This document shows, in pieces, positions 1 to 8,570 of a DNA stretch of 55,645 nucleotides. Source of the DNA: Mesorhizobium sp. LNHC252B00 (lineage in GTDB: Bacteria > Pseudomonadota > Alphaproteobacteria > Rhizobiales > Rhizobiaceae). Position 1 is the first letter of the stretch; the number at the start of each line of letters is the position of its first letter. Below the pieces are notes generated by a model. It did not search any database and was not told the DNA's origin. It saw nothing but the letters and a program-made list of their open reading frames with translations. A program made the position numbers and the translations under genes. The DNA lies in assembly GCF_000502955.1 (NCBI RefSeq), contig NZ_AYWO01000001.1, positions 437,236 to 492,880 on the forward strand. The letters run 5' to 3'.

Positions 1-62
1 TCAAGCCCGGCCGACGGGATCGCTGGCCAAGGCCGGCAAGAGACAATCAAGCGAGGATCGCC

Positions 63-860
63 ATGGCCGAACGAATCATCGAACTGCGCGACATCAGCAA
101 ATCCTACGGTCAGGTCTATGCGCTGGGCGGGGTCAATCTCAGCGTCGACCGCGGCGAGGTGGTCGGCCTGATCGGCGACAATGGCGCCGGCAAGTCGACG
201 CTGATCAAGATACTGTCGGGCGTGGTCAAACCGACCAGCGGCGAAATCCTGGTGCGCGGCAAGCCGGTGACGGGATGGAGTGCGGCACGCTCGCGCGATG
301 CCGGTATCGAGACGGTGTTCCAGGACCGGGCGCTCGCCGTCCAGCAGACGATCGTGCGCAACATCTTCATGGGCCGCGAACTCACCGGATTCATGGGCTT
401 TTTGAAGGTCAACAAGGAGGTCGAGGAAGCGAGCCGGCTGATGCGCGAGATCGGCTTCACCTCGAAAGTGTTCACGCCGCACTCGATCGTCGGCCAGCTG
501 TCGGGAGGCGAACGCCAGGGCGTGGCGATCGCACGCGCCATCTACAAACAGGCGGAGCTGATCATCCTTGACGAGCCGACGACGGCGCTGTCGCTGACCG
601 AGACCGCCAAGGTCTTCCATTTCGTGCGCCAGGTGCGGGCGAGCGGCCGCTCGATCCTGTTCATCGGCCACAACATCCACCATGTCTTCGACATTGCCGA
701 CCGCTTCGTGGTGATGGACCGCGGCAAGGTGGCGCTGACCGCCGATCGGAGCGAGGTCAAATCGGCCGAAGACCTCATCAACTTCATGGAAGACGTTGCA
801 CACCCGGGCGGATTGGCCGGACTGCACGATGCCGGCGACGCGGAGCAGAGAGCACGATGA
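63..860 (+). CDS. Sugar ABC transporter ATP-binding protein (FrcA/RbsA-type, single domain)
   Basis: Cytoplasmic ATPase that should power a carbohydrate importer of the CUT2 (ribose/fructose) class. Visible ABC motifs are Walker A GDNGAGKST (residues 38-46), the Q-loop near Gln87, signature LSGGERQ (146-152), Walker B LIILDEP (166-172) and the switch His203. At 265 aa it has one nucleotide-binding domain, unlike the roughly 500-aa tandem RbsA; single-domain versions such as FrcA are common in Rhizobiales. A GAGGA ribosome site sits 5 to 8 bases before the ATG. Its last four bases overlap the permease start (ATGA), so the two are translationally coupled. The substrate-binding protein is probably just outside the window. 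The substrate is not evident. Confidence 0.93.
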   Translation: MAERIIELRDISKSYGQVYALGGVNLSVDRGEVVGLIGDNGAGKSTLIKILSGVVKPTSGEILVRGKPVTGWSAARSRDAGIETVFQDRALAVQQTIVRNIFMGRELTGFMGFLKVNKEVEEASRLMREIGFTSKVFTPHSIVGQLSGGERQGVAIARAIYKQAELIILDEPTTALSLTETAKVFHFVRQVRASGRSILFIGHNIHHVFDIADRFVVMDRGKVALTADRSEVKSAEDLINFMEDVAHPGGLAGLHDAGDAEQRAR

Positions 861-1906
861 GCAAGACCATGGAACCTGATCTGCACGAGCCGGCGGCCGG
901 CACTTCTCGCCCCAGTTCCCAGAAGGAGTGGAAGCACCCATCCGATCACTGGATGCGGGGGTTCATCCTCGACAACCGCGCTTCGCTTGGCACGCTCGGC
1001 GTGTTCATCATCATGATGGCGGTGTTCATGGTCGCCAACCCGACTGTCTTCACCACCTGGTATCTCTACCGTTCGGTGCTGACGACGCTGCCGGTGGCGC
1101 TGTTCGTGGTCGTGCCGCTGGTCTTCGTCGTCACTTGCGGCGAGATCGACCTGTCGTTTCCGGCGACGATGGGTTTTGCTTCCTGGGTCTTCGCGCTGGT
1201 CGTGCAGGCCGGCTATGATCCGTTCCTCGGTATCATTGCGGCGCTGATCACCGGCTTGCTGCTCGGTTTCCTCGTCGGTTCGCTGGTGGTCTATGGCGGG
1301 CTGTCGTCGCTGATCGCCACGCTTGGCATGAATTTCCTGCTGCGCGGCCTGATCCAGATCATCAACGAAGGCAAGTCGATGGCGCTGACCAGCCTTGCCG
1401 ACAGCTGGGCCTACACGATCTTCTCCGGCGAGCTCATGGGCATTCCGGTGCAGATCTTCTGGGCCATCGGCTTTGTCGTGCTGTCGGCGATGCTCTACAA
1501 CCGCCATCGCTTCGGCGCGCAGGTGAGGGTGGTCGGCGACAATCCCGACAGCGCCCAGCAGATGGGCATCGACGTCAAGCGCGTGCGGGTGAAAGTGTTC
1601 GTCTTGGTCGGCATAGGGGCTGCGATCGCCGGCACCTTCTCGGTGATGATCAACTTCACCTGGTGGCCGACAGCCGGCGACGGCTATCTGCTGCCGGTGC
1701 TGGCATCGGTGTTCGTCGGCGGCACGCCAACCTGGGGCGGCATCGGCACGGTCGTCGGCGGCGCCATCGGCGCCGTCACCGTGTCCTTCATCCAGACCGG
1801 CGTCGTGGCGGCGGGGTTGAGCGGCTTCTACGTCCAGTTCTTCAACGGCCTGATCATCATCCTGTCACTGCTCGGCCATAAGTGGAACCAGGCACGGTAC
1901 CGGTAG
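857..1906 (+). CDS. Sugar ABC transporter permease (BPD_transp_2, FrcC/RbsC-type)
   Basis: Inner-membrane permease partner of the upstream ATPase. After a polar cytoplasmic N-terminus of about 45 residues there are repeated hydrophobic segments, consistent with 8 to 10 membrane helices. The family-typical stretch GDNPDSAQQMGID (around residue 230) precedes the coupling region, and the glycine-rich GGTPTWGGIGTVVGGAIGA lies near residue 290. The 349-aa length is normal for the branched-chain/ribose permease family. Its start overlaps the ATPase stop by four bases. It ends 11 bases from the stop of the convergent AT-rich island. Uptake of ribose, fructose or a similar monosaccharide is inferred from the family only. 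Confidence 0.93.
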   Translation: MSKTMEPDLHEPAAGTSRPSSQKEWKHPSDHWMRGFILDNRASLGTLGVFIIMMAVFMVANPTVFTTWYLYRSVLTTLPVALFVVVPLVFVVTCGEIDLSFPATMGFASWVFALVVQAGYDPFLGIIAALITGLLLGFLVGSLVVYGGLSSLIATLGMNFLLRGLIQIINEGKSMALTSLADSWAYTIFSGELMGIPVQIFWAIGFVVLSAMLYNRHRFGAQVRVVGDNPDSAQQMGIDVKRVRVKVFVLVGIGAAIAGTFSVMINFTWWPTAGDGYLLPVLASVFVGGTPTWGGIGTVVGGAIGAVTVSFIQTGVVAAGLSGFYVQFFNGLIIILSLLGHKWNQARYR

Positions 1907-1917
1907 CTCAGCCGCAT

Positions 1918-2667
1918 TTAGCGCCAGTCGAATAGTGGTGTTTCACCCAATGGTTTCTCTTCAACAACCGGAGCCTCGGCCTGTTGTTTCCGATGTGCTG
2001 CTTCTAAGATAATTTTCGCGTCTTCTAGCGCCAACAGAAATTCATCGAGGCACTCGCGTAATTCATTTCTTGAGAGAAGCTCAAAGTCACCGCGGTTCCA
2101 CACGAGGGGCTGGCGTTTCGCTGAATCGCCTTTTCCTACTTTTGGGAAGCAGAGAAATTCGCCAGGCGATTTCCTAAAATCGGTTAGCGAAAACACAGCA
2201 TCCTCAAAAATCGTGGCGAGCAAACGCATTTGCCAGATGGTCAATGGGAAGTTTGCCCAACCCACTGTAAAGATAGGAACCTGAAGCCCATTCTCAACGA
2301 TGGTTATGAGGGGCTTCACAGGAACGACAAGCCCCTTACCAACTCGAAATGGTTCAATTATTTCGTCAAAACACGGCTTGCCGAAGTAGCCCCTTTTTTC
2401 ATCGTAGTCATAAAACGCCTCAAGGTACTCGCCGACAATACCACGGCTATTTGCGCGTCCCTTCGACATTGCCGCAATCAACGCGGTGCGCCGATCGAGT
2501 CCATAGACAATTCGGTCTCGAATAATCGGCGACGCCGCAGAATACGTAGTCGTTGGAAAGCCGGTCACAAATCTAACGAGTTCTTTCGTCGTTCGGGTGC
2601 GATCCGGAAAAACATATCGGACCCAGTTGTGAGCGTAGGGAGGCCTGCTAAGTTTGCTTATCTGCAC
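1918..2667 (-). CDS. Unknown protein downstream of a Panacea-domain gene; candidate toxin
   Basis: A 249-aa soluble protein that I do not recognise. It has no signal peptide or membrane segment. The N-terminal third is basic and aromatic, the middle carries a DYDEKRGYFGKP stretch, and the C-terminus is a likely helix (ELRECLDEFLLALEDAKIILEAAHRKQQ) ending in an acidic tail. The start is GTG, chosen because GAGGA lies about six bases before it, inside the short gap after the upstream gene. It lies 12 bases downstream of the Panacea gene on the same strand, the arrangement expected of an antitoxin-toxin operon. Base composition is clearly more AT-rich than its neighbours, suggesting transfer. 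The toxin role is inferred from context only. Confidence 0.75.
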   Translation of the reverse strand: MQISKLSRPPYAHNWVRYVFPDRTRTTKELVRFVTGFPTTTYSAASPIIRDRIVYGLDRRTALIAAMSKGRANSRGIVGEYLEAFYDYDEKRGYFGKPCFDEIIEPFRVGKGLVVPVKPLITIVENGLQVPIFTVGWANFPLTIWQMRLLATIFEDAVFSLTDFRKSPGEFLCFPKVGKGDSAKRQPLVWNRGDFELLSRNELRECLDEFLLALEDAKIILEAAHRKQQAEAPVVEEKPLGETPLFDWR

Positions 2668-2679
2668 GAGCGTTCCTCA

Positions 2680-3168
2680 TTAGTGCCGGGTTTGACGTAA
2701 GAAATATTGCTGGATGAGATCGTCGGATATCTCCATTCCAGGATTGCTCCTCCCCGAGGCATTATACACTAGGTCCCACGGCCCACCTTTTTCATGGGAC
2801 ATATTCACAAGTTTTGTCGCCCCCAAACGCATGTATTTGTCAATTATCGGATGCAGGAAATTTGCATCAGGCCCGCTTATAGTTTCGTATACGGGCAATT
2901 TCTTCAAAGAATTTAAATCGAGCCTCGTGGCTCTTGTTCTAATATCGGCAGCTCCAAAAGATTTAAATTCGGAATATATCTCCCTAATTACTGGACCGTA
3001 GTCCCAAGCCTCGATCTTTGCTTCAATTAACGGCTTTCCAAAATTAGCTAGATATGTGGAATGCAGAAAATATATTATTTTGTTGATCTCAAGATTTGTA
3101 ATCCCTAACCCTTCTGCGTCCGCACGATCGAGAACCAAATTTGCAATATATCGTGAGTCGTAGGCCAT
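2680..3168 (-). CDS. Panacea-domain (DUF4065, SocA/GepA-like) protein, probable antitoxin
   Basis: A 162-aa protein with the Panacea/DUF4065 hallmarks: an N-terminal helix with LEINKIIYFLHSTYLANFGKP (residues 26-46), then AWDYGPVIREIYSEFK (about 54-69), and a C-terminal SHEKGGPWDLVYNASG-type segment. Panacea domains are known as antitoxins that neutralise many unrelated toxins encoded beside them, and SocA of Caulobacter is also a proteolytic adaptor. The gene ends with adjacent TAA and TGA stops that merge into the next gene's ribosome site. A good promoter (-35 CTGACA, 17-base spacer, -10 TACAAT) puts transcription start at or next to the ATG, so the mRNA may be leaderless. AT-rich like its partner. 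Confidence 0.85.
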   Translation of the reverse strand: MAYDSRYIANLVLDRADAEGLGITNLEINKIIYFLHSTYLANFGKPLIEAKIEAWDYGPVIREIYSEFKSFGAADIRTRATRLDLNSLKKLPVYETISGPDANFLHPIIDKYMRLGATKLVNMSHEKGGPWDLVYNASGRSNPGMEISDDLIQQYFLRQTRH

Positions 3169-3175
3169 GCAAGGA

Positions 3176-3204
3176 ATTGTACCCTATTTGTTCCGGGATG
3201 TCAG
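3176..3204 (-). promoter_or_regulatory. Sigma-70-type promoter of the Panacea operon
   Basis: On the minus strand, CTGACA (3199-3204) and TACAAT (3176-3181) are separated by exactly 17 bases, each matching the consensus at five of six positions. Only seven bases separate the -10 from the ATG, which implies a leaderless or nearly leaderless transcript. Seen by eye; no start-site data. Confidence 0.6.
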
Positions 3205-3221
3205 GCAAATTGCAAATGCAC

Positions 3222-5915
3222 TCACACCGCCGCGACGAACCCGTCCAGCACGCGTTTCTGGCCGGCCTTGTCGAAGTCGATGGTCAGCTTGTTGCCTTCG
3301 ATGGCGGAAATGTTGCCGTTGCCGAATTTCTGGTGGAAGACGCGGTCGCCGACGTTGAAGGCGGACGGCTTGTCGGCGACGGATTTGGCGACCAGTTCGC
3401 CGTCGATGGTGCGGCCTTTGACCGAGGTGCGGCCGGCGCCGTAGCCGCTATCGGTCTCGCCATAGCCGATGCGCTCGACCTGGTGGCCGGAGCGCGAGCC
3501 CCAGTTGCGGTCGGTCGCCTCGGTGCGGTTGGCCTGTGCGCGTTGCCAGCCCGGCGTCGCGTAGGTGTTGGAGAAGGCGCCGGATTTTTCGGTGTTGGCG
3601 CCGACATTGTCGAAGCGCGAGGCGCCATAGGGGTTTTGTCTTCCCGCGCCTTGGCCGCCGCGGCCGGAGGCAAAAGAACCGCCGCCATAGGAATTGCCAT
3701 AGCCGCCATAGGAGTTGCCGCTTTCGGCGACCTCGACATGGGCTTCCGGCAGTTCGTCGAGGAAGCGCGATGGGATCGTCGATTGCCACAGGCCGTGGAT
3801 ACGGCGGTTGGAGACGAACCACAGATGCAGGTTCTTCTTGGCGCGGGTCAGGCCGACATAGGCAAGGCGGCGCTCTTCCTCCAGCCCCGAGCGGCCGCCT
3901 TCATCGAGCGCGCGCTGGTGCGGGAACAGGCCTTCCTCCCAGCCGGGCAGGAACACAGTCTCGAATTCGAGGCCCTTGGCCGAATGCAGCGTCATGATGT
4001 TGACGGCATCAAGCTCGGCATTCTGCTCGGCGTCCATGACCAGCGCGACATGCTCGAGGAAGGAGCGTAGCGATTCGTACTCCTCCATCGAGCGGATCAG
4101 TTCCTTCAGGTTCTCCAGCCGGCCGGGCGCTTCGACCGAGCGGTCGTTCTTCCACATATCGGTGTAGCCGCTCTCTTCGAGAATGGTCTCGGCGAGTTCG
4201 GTGTGCGGCGTGGTTTCCAGCGCCTTCTGCCAGCGCTCGAAATTGGCGGCCACTTCGCGCAATGCCGCGCGCGGCTTCGGCTTCAACTCGTCGCTTTCGG
4301 CGAGTTTTGCCGCAGCTTCCAGCATCGGGATGCGGAGCGCCCGGGCGGTGTCGTGGATCTGCCGGATAGTGGCTTCGCCCAAGCCGCGCTTCGGCACGTT
4401 GACGATGCGCTCGAAGGCGAGGTCGTCGGCGCCTTGCGCCACGACGCGGAAGAAGGCCAGCGCATCGCGGATTTCCATGCGCTCGTAGAAGCGCGGGCCG
4501 CCAATGACGCGGTAGTTGAGACCGAGCGTGACGAAACGATCCTCGAACTCGCGCATCTGGAAGGAGGCGCGGACCAGGATCGCCATGTCGTTAAGATTGT
4601 GCTTTTGGCGCTGATAGGCCTCGATGGTCTCGCCGACGGCGCGGGCTTCCTCCTCGGAATCCCAGGCGGCGTGGACATGCACCTTGCCGTCCTCCGGCTC
4701 GTCGCGGTCGGTGAACAGCGTCTTGCCGAAGCGGCCCTCATTGTGGGCGATAAGATGGGAGGCGGCGCCCAGTATGTGCGCGGTCGAGCGGTAGTTGCGC
4801 TCCAGCCGGATGATGGTGGCGCCGGGAAAATCCTTGTCGAAGCGCAGGATATTGTCGACCTCGGCGCCGCGCCAGCCGTAGATGGATTGGTCGTCGTCGC
4901 CAACGCAGCAGATGTTTACGGTGGCGCTGCGCTGATATCCCTCCCCCTTGAGGGGAGGGTGGCCGGGCGAAGCCCGGTCGGGTGGGGTCCTCGCGGCAGT
5001 GCTCGGCGTTCTGGAGGTGCCTTCTGCGGCGACCCCCTCCGCCCGCTTCGCGGGCACCTCCCCCTCGAGGGGGGAGGACTGCGGCCTTTGCGCCAGGAGC
5101 CGCAGCCACATGTATTGCGCTGTGTTGGTGTCCTGATACTCGTCGACGAGGATGTATTTGAAGCGCTTGTGATATTCCTTCAGCACATCCGGATTGGCGC
5201 GGAAGATGCGGATCGGGTGGCACAGAAGGTCGCCGAAATCGCAGGCGTTCAGCGTCTGCAGCCGCGCCTGATAGGCCTTGTAGAGTTCGCGGCCCTTGCC
5301 GTTGGCGAAGGCGCGGGCGTCGCCCTCGGCGATGTCGGCCGGGCCTTGCCCCTTGTTCTTCCAGCCGTCGATCATCTGGGCGAATTGCTTGGCCGGCCAG
5401 CGCTTGTCATCGAGGCCCTCGGCCTGGATCAATTGCTTGATCAGCCGCACGACATCGTCGGTGTCGAGGATGGTGAAGTCGGATTTGAGACCGACAAGTT
5501 CGGCATGGCGGCGCAGCAGCTTGACGCCGATCGAATGGAAGGTGCCGAGCCACTGCATACCCTCGATTTGTTCGCCGACCAGCAAGCCAATACGCTGCTT
5601 CATCTCGCGCGCGGCTTTGTTTGTGAATGTGACGGCGAGTATCTGCCAAGGAGAAGCTTTGTGGGTATCGAGTATGTAGGCGATGCGGGTGGTCAAGACG
5701 CGGGTCTTGCCGGTGCCGGCCCCGGCCAGCACCAGAACCGGACCTTCGGTGGTTTCCACAGCCAGCCGCTGTTCCGGGTTGAGCCCCTTCAGGTAGTCGG
5801 GCGCATTGTTGTGGCCGCTGCGGGCAGCCATGGCGCGCGCGGCAATGCCCGACGGGGCCGAAGGCCGCGCATTGGGTTCGTCGAAAAAAGGCATGTCTTC
5901 GGAAAAGCCGGACAT
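3222..5915 (-). CDS. uvrD: ATP-dependent DNA helicase UvrD/PcrA (superfamily 1)
   Basis: A 3'-to-5' SF1 helicase of repair and replication-restart pathways. Motifs in order: GLNPEQRLAVE (Q motif, about 44-54), Walker A AGAGTGKT (64-71), motif Ia FTNKAAREM, Walker B ILVDEYQD (255-262), motif III VGDDDQSIYGWRGA (338-351), motif V NIMTLHSAKGLEFETVFLPG and motif VI LAYVGLTRAK. A Gly/Tyr/Ser-rich linker follows, then a C-terminal Tudor-like segment (FNVGDRVFHQKFGNG), as in PcrA. Residues about 277-330 are an extra Pro/Gly/Arg-rich insert between motifs II and III, encoded by a palindromic repeat that keeps the frame open. At 897 aa it is longer than typical relatives, partly for that reason. Confidence 0.95.
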   Translation of the reverse strand: MSGFSEDMPFFDEPNARPSAPSGIAARAMAARSGHNNAPDYLKGLNPEQRLAVETTEGPVLVLAGAGTGKTRVLTTRIAYILDTHKASPWQILAVTFTNKAAREMKQRIGLLVGEQIEGMQWLGTFHSIGVKLLRRHAELVGLKSDFTILDTDDVVRLIKQLIQAEGLDDKRWPAKQFAQMIDGWKNKGQGPADIAEGDARAFANGKGRELYKAYQARLQTLNACDFGDLLCHPIRIFRANPDVLKEYHKRFKYILVDEYQDTNTAQYMWLRLLAQRPQSSPLEGEVPAKRAEGVAAEGTSRTPSTAARTPPDRASPGHPPLKGEGYQRSATVNICCVGDDDQSIYGWRGAEVDNILRFDKDFPGATIIRLERNYRSTAHILGAASHLIAHNEGRFGKTLFTDRDEPEDGKVHVHAAWDSEEEARAVGETIEAYQRQKHNLNDMAILVRASFQMREFEDRFVTLGLNYRVIGGPRFYERMEIRDALAFFRVVAQGADDLAFERIVNVPKRGLGEATIRQIHDTARALRIPMLEAAAKLAESDELKPKPRAALREVAANFERWQKALETTPHTELAETILEESGYTDMWKNDRSVEAPGRLENLKELIRSMEEYESLRSFLEHVALVMDAEQNAELDAVNIMTLHSAKGLEFETVFLPGWEEGLFPHQRALDEGGRSGLEEERRLAYVGLTRAKKNLHLWFVSNRRIHGLWQSTIPSRFLDELPEAHVEVAESGNSYGGYGNSYGGGSFASGRGGQGAGRQNPYGASRFDNVGANTEKSGAFSNTYATPGWQRAQANRTEATDRNWGSRSGHQVERIGYGETDSGYGAGRTSVKGRTIDGELVAKSVADKPSAFNVGDRVFHQKFGNGNISAIEGNKLTIDFDKAGQKRVLDGFVAAV
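4941..5078. repeat. Palindromic intergenic-type repeat inserted in frame in uvrD
   Basis: Two outer arms, CTCCCCCTTGAGGGGAGG (from 4941) and CTCCCCCTCGAGGGGGGAGG (ending 5078), bracket inner stems CCGGGCGAAGCCCGG (4963-4977) and GCCCGCTTCGCGGGC (5041-5055). This is the look of the RIME/REP-like palindromes scattered between genes in Rhizobiales. Here it lies inside a helicase gene, is open in the gene's frame and encodes about 46 residues. Confidence 0.8.
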
Positions 5916-6235
5916 TGCCCCGAATGTAGTGATTCGGGAGCGAAAGACCAGAAGTGTCTACGTTTTGTTCCGGTAAAGTGCCTGATATCGCGGTTCAGGC
6001 CTTGCGGTAACCGAGAGCGACGAAAAATCGATGTCCGAACGAGCGCGCCTTGTCGGTTATTGCGGCGCCGAGACTGCTGGAAAACCTTGATGCAGGCAAG
6101 ATGGATTTCTACCTCGGCGTGTGCTGCGCGCTTGACAGGCGCTGCGGGCAGGGGAAACTGTGCCCAGGGCAGGAAGGTAACGCCGGTTGCCCAGGGCCGC
6201 GTGCGAGCGCGCGCAACAGTCGAAGGAGTATCATC
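5916..6235. other. Divergent intergenic region between uvrD and gcd
   Basis: 320 bases with no convincing gene. An open frame continues upstream of gcd, but its translation lacks any resemblance to the family and is treated as untranslated. A TTGACA at 6132-6137 could be a -35 for gcd, but no good -10 follows at the right distance. Confidence 0.5.
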
Positions 6236-8551
6236 TTGGCTGTCACCATTACCTCCCTCATTCTCTTGTTCATCGGCCTGGCGCTCGGCGGCGGCGGCAT
6301 CTGGTTGGCATCGCTGGGCGGCAGCTGGTATTACATCATAGTCGGCCTCGCCTTCCTGATCACAGCCTGGCTGCTTTACCGGCGCAGGTCCACCGCGCTG
6401 TGGCTTTACGCGGCGATCGTGCTCTGCACGCTTGCCTGGGCCGTCTGGGAGACCGGGTTCGATTGGTGGGAACTTGGGCCCCGCGGCGGCATCATAGTGC
6501 TGGTGGCGCTTTGGCTGCTGACGCCGCGGGCGAGACGGGGCCTTGCCGGTCCCGATGCACGCGCGCCGCTCATTCTTGCCGTGCTGGCATCGCTTGCCGT
6601 CGCCGGCTACTCGATGACGGCAGATCCGAAAGACATTGCCGGCGAACTCGGCACCGACAAGGTGATCGCGAACGCCAACCTCGGCAATGATGTGCCGGCC
6701 GGCGAGTGGCACTATTACGGACGCACGCAGTTCGGCCAGCGTTATTCGCCGCTCGACCAGATCACGCCGGACAATGTCGCCAAGCTGCAGCCCGCGTGGA
6801 CCTACCGCACAGGCGACGTCAAGGGACCGGACGACGTCGGCGAGACCACCTATCAAGTGACGCCGCTGAAGATCGGCGACACGCTCTACATCTGCACGCC
6901 ACACAATTTCGCCATCGCCATCGATGCCGCGAGCGGCAAGGAGAAATGGCGCTACGATCCCAAGGTCAAGCTCGACAAGGACCGCCAGCACCAAACCTGC
7001 CGCGGCGTGTCCTATTATGCCGATGCGGCCATCGCCGCCGGCCAGCCGTGTGCTGCCCGCGTCTACCTGCCGACCTCGGACGCCCGGCTGATCGCGCTCG
7101 ATGCCGCCAACGGGCAGATCTGCCCCGCCTTCGCAGAGGGCGGCACGCTGAACCTTTTGACCAACATGCCCTATCCGAAGTCGGGCTATTATTACTCGAC
7201 CTCGGCGCCGCTGATATCAGGCGGCAAGATCATCGTCGGCGGCGCGGTCAACGACAATTATTCGACGCAGGAGCCGTCGGGCGTCATCCGTGCCTACGAC
7301 GCTGCCACCGGCAAGCTGCTGTGGAACTGGGATTCCGGCAATCCGGACCAGACGACGCCACTGGCGGCCGGCCAGACCTACACCGCCAACTCGCCCAACA
7401 TGTGGTCGACGCCGAGCGCTGACGAGAAGCTCGGCCTGCTCTATGTGCCGCTTGGCAACCAGACGCCGGACCAGCTCGGCGCCGGGCGCAGTGACAATGT
7501 CGAGAAGTTCTCGTCGTCGATCACCGCGCTCGACCTCAACACCGGGCAGTTGCGCTGGGTGCGGCAGACCGTCCACCACGATCTCTGGGACATGGACGTG
7601 CCGGCCCAGCCGAGCCTGATCGACATCACAAAGGCAGACGGCACGGTGGTGCCGGCGCTGGTCGGGCCGACCAAGCAGGGCGACCTCTACGTGCTCGACC
7701 GGCGCACAGGCGAGCCGGTGATCGCGGTCAAGGAAGTGCCGGCACCCGGCGGCGCCATCGAGGGCGACCATACGTCGCCGACGCAGCCGGTGTCGGATCT
7801 TACCTTCAATCCGAAGCCGCTTACCGGCGCCGACATGTGGGGCCTCACCATGTTCGACCAGCTGGCCTGCCGGATCGAATTCCAGGCCCTGCGCTATGAA
7901 GGCCGCTACACACCGCCTTCCGTCCAGGGCTCGCTGATCTATCCCGGCAATTTCGGCACCTTCAACTGGGGTGGCGTCGCTGTCGACCCGGTCCGGCAGG
8001 TGATGTTCGGCATGCCGACCTACCTGGCCTTCAAGTCGCAGCTCATTCCGCGCGACCAGGTGTCGCCGCCGGACGAGGGTCGCGGCAGCGAGCAGGGATT
8101 GAACCGCAACGAGGGCGCGCCCTATGCGGTGGTGATGGGGCCGTTCCTGTCGCCGCTCGGCATCCCTTGCCAGGCGCCGCCCTGGGGCTATGTCGCCGGC
8201 GTCGATCTCAGGACCGGCACCATCGCCTACAAGCACCGCAACGGCACCGTCTACGACATGACGCCGCTGCCGCTGCCGCTGAAGGTCGGCGTGCCTGGCA
8301 TCGGCGGGCCGATGATCACCGCCGGCGGCGTCGCTTTCCTGGGCGCCGCGGTCGATGACTATCTGCGCGCCTATGACCTGACATCGGGCAAGCAGCTGTG
8401 GCAGGCACGGCTGCCTGCCGGCGGGCAATCGACGCCGATGACTTATATGGTGGCCGACGGCCGCCAGTTCGTGGTCATCGTCGCCGGCGGCCACGGCTCG
8501 GTCGGCACCAAGCCGGGGGACTATGTGATGGCCTACGCGCTGCCGAAGTGA
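6236..8551 (+). CDS. gcd: Membrane-bound PQQ-dependent quinoprotein glucose dehydrogenase
   Basis: Oxidises glucose to gluconolactone in the periplasm and passes electrons to ubiquinone. The first 140 or so residues form about five membrane helices (VTITSLILLFIGLALGGGG onward), followed by the PQQ beta-propeller opening with GEWHYYGRTQFGQRYSPLDQI. Aromatic-Gly repeats such as SGKEKWRYDP and TGQLRWVRQT are propeller blade motifs. The start is a TTG: AAGGAG at 6223-6228 sits seven bases before it, and translation from there begins like other members. An in-frame start at 6050 would add 62 uncharacteristic residues. Length 771 aa is normal. PQQ synthesis genes are not in the window. Confidence 0.93.
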   Translation: MAVTITSLILLFIGLALGGGGIWLASLGGSWYYIIVGLAFLITAWLLYRRRSTALWLYAAIVLCTLAWAVWETGFDWWELGPRGGIIVLVALWLLTPRARRGLAGPDARAPLILAVLASLAVAGYSMTADPKDIAGELGTDKVIANANLGNDVPAGEWHYYGRTQFGQRYSPLDQITPDNVAKLQPAWTYRTGDVKGPDDVGETTYQVTPLKIGDTLYICTPHNFAIAIDAASGKEKWRYDPKVKLDKDRQHQTCRGVSYYADAAIAAGQPCAARVYLPTSDARLIALDAANGQICPAFAEGGTLNLLTNMPYPKSGYYYSTSAPLISGGKIIVGGAVNDNYSTQEPSGVIRAYDAATGKLLWNWDSGNPDQTTPLAAGQTYTANSPNMWSTPSADEKLGLLYVPLGNQTPDQLGAGRSDNVEKFSSSITALDLNTGQLRWVRQTVHHDLWDMDVPAQPSLIDITKADGTVVPALVGPTKQGDLYVLDRRTGEPVIAVKEVPAPGGAIEGDHTSPTQPVSDLTFNPKPLTGADMWGLTMFDQLACRIEFQALRYEGRYTPPSVQGSLIYPGNFGTFNWGGVAVDPVRQVMFGMPTYLAFKSQLIPRDQVSPPDEGRGSEQGLNRNEGAPYAVVMGPFLSPLGIPCQAPPWGYVAGVDLRTGTIAYKHRNGTVYDMTPLPLPLKVGVPGIGGPMITAGGVAFLGAAVDDYLRAYDLTSGKQLWQARLPAGGQSTPMTYMVADGRQFVVIVAGGHGSVGTKPGDYVMAYALPK

Positions 8552-8570
8552 GGGTGGCGCAACCTATGAC

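Noticed and set aside
3141..4070. Long plus-strand frame opposite the uvrD 3' end
   Set aside because: It mirrors the helicase codons, has no ribosome site and reads as low-complexity Ala/Gly/Val sequence.
6050..6235. Upstream extension of gcd from an earlier start codon
   Set aside because: The extra 62 residues are unlike the family, while AAGGAG and a TTG give the normal membrane-helix N-terminus.
4203..6341. 712-codon plus-strand frame across uvrD and into gcd
   Set aside because: Antisense shadow of uvrD in GC-rich DNA; the translation has no domain and runs through two real genes.
7217..8494. 425-codon minus-strand frame opposite gcd
   Set aside because: His/Arg-rich translation typical of an antisense shadow; gcd on the other strand is a clear match to its family.
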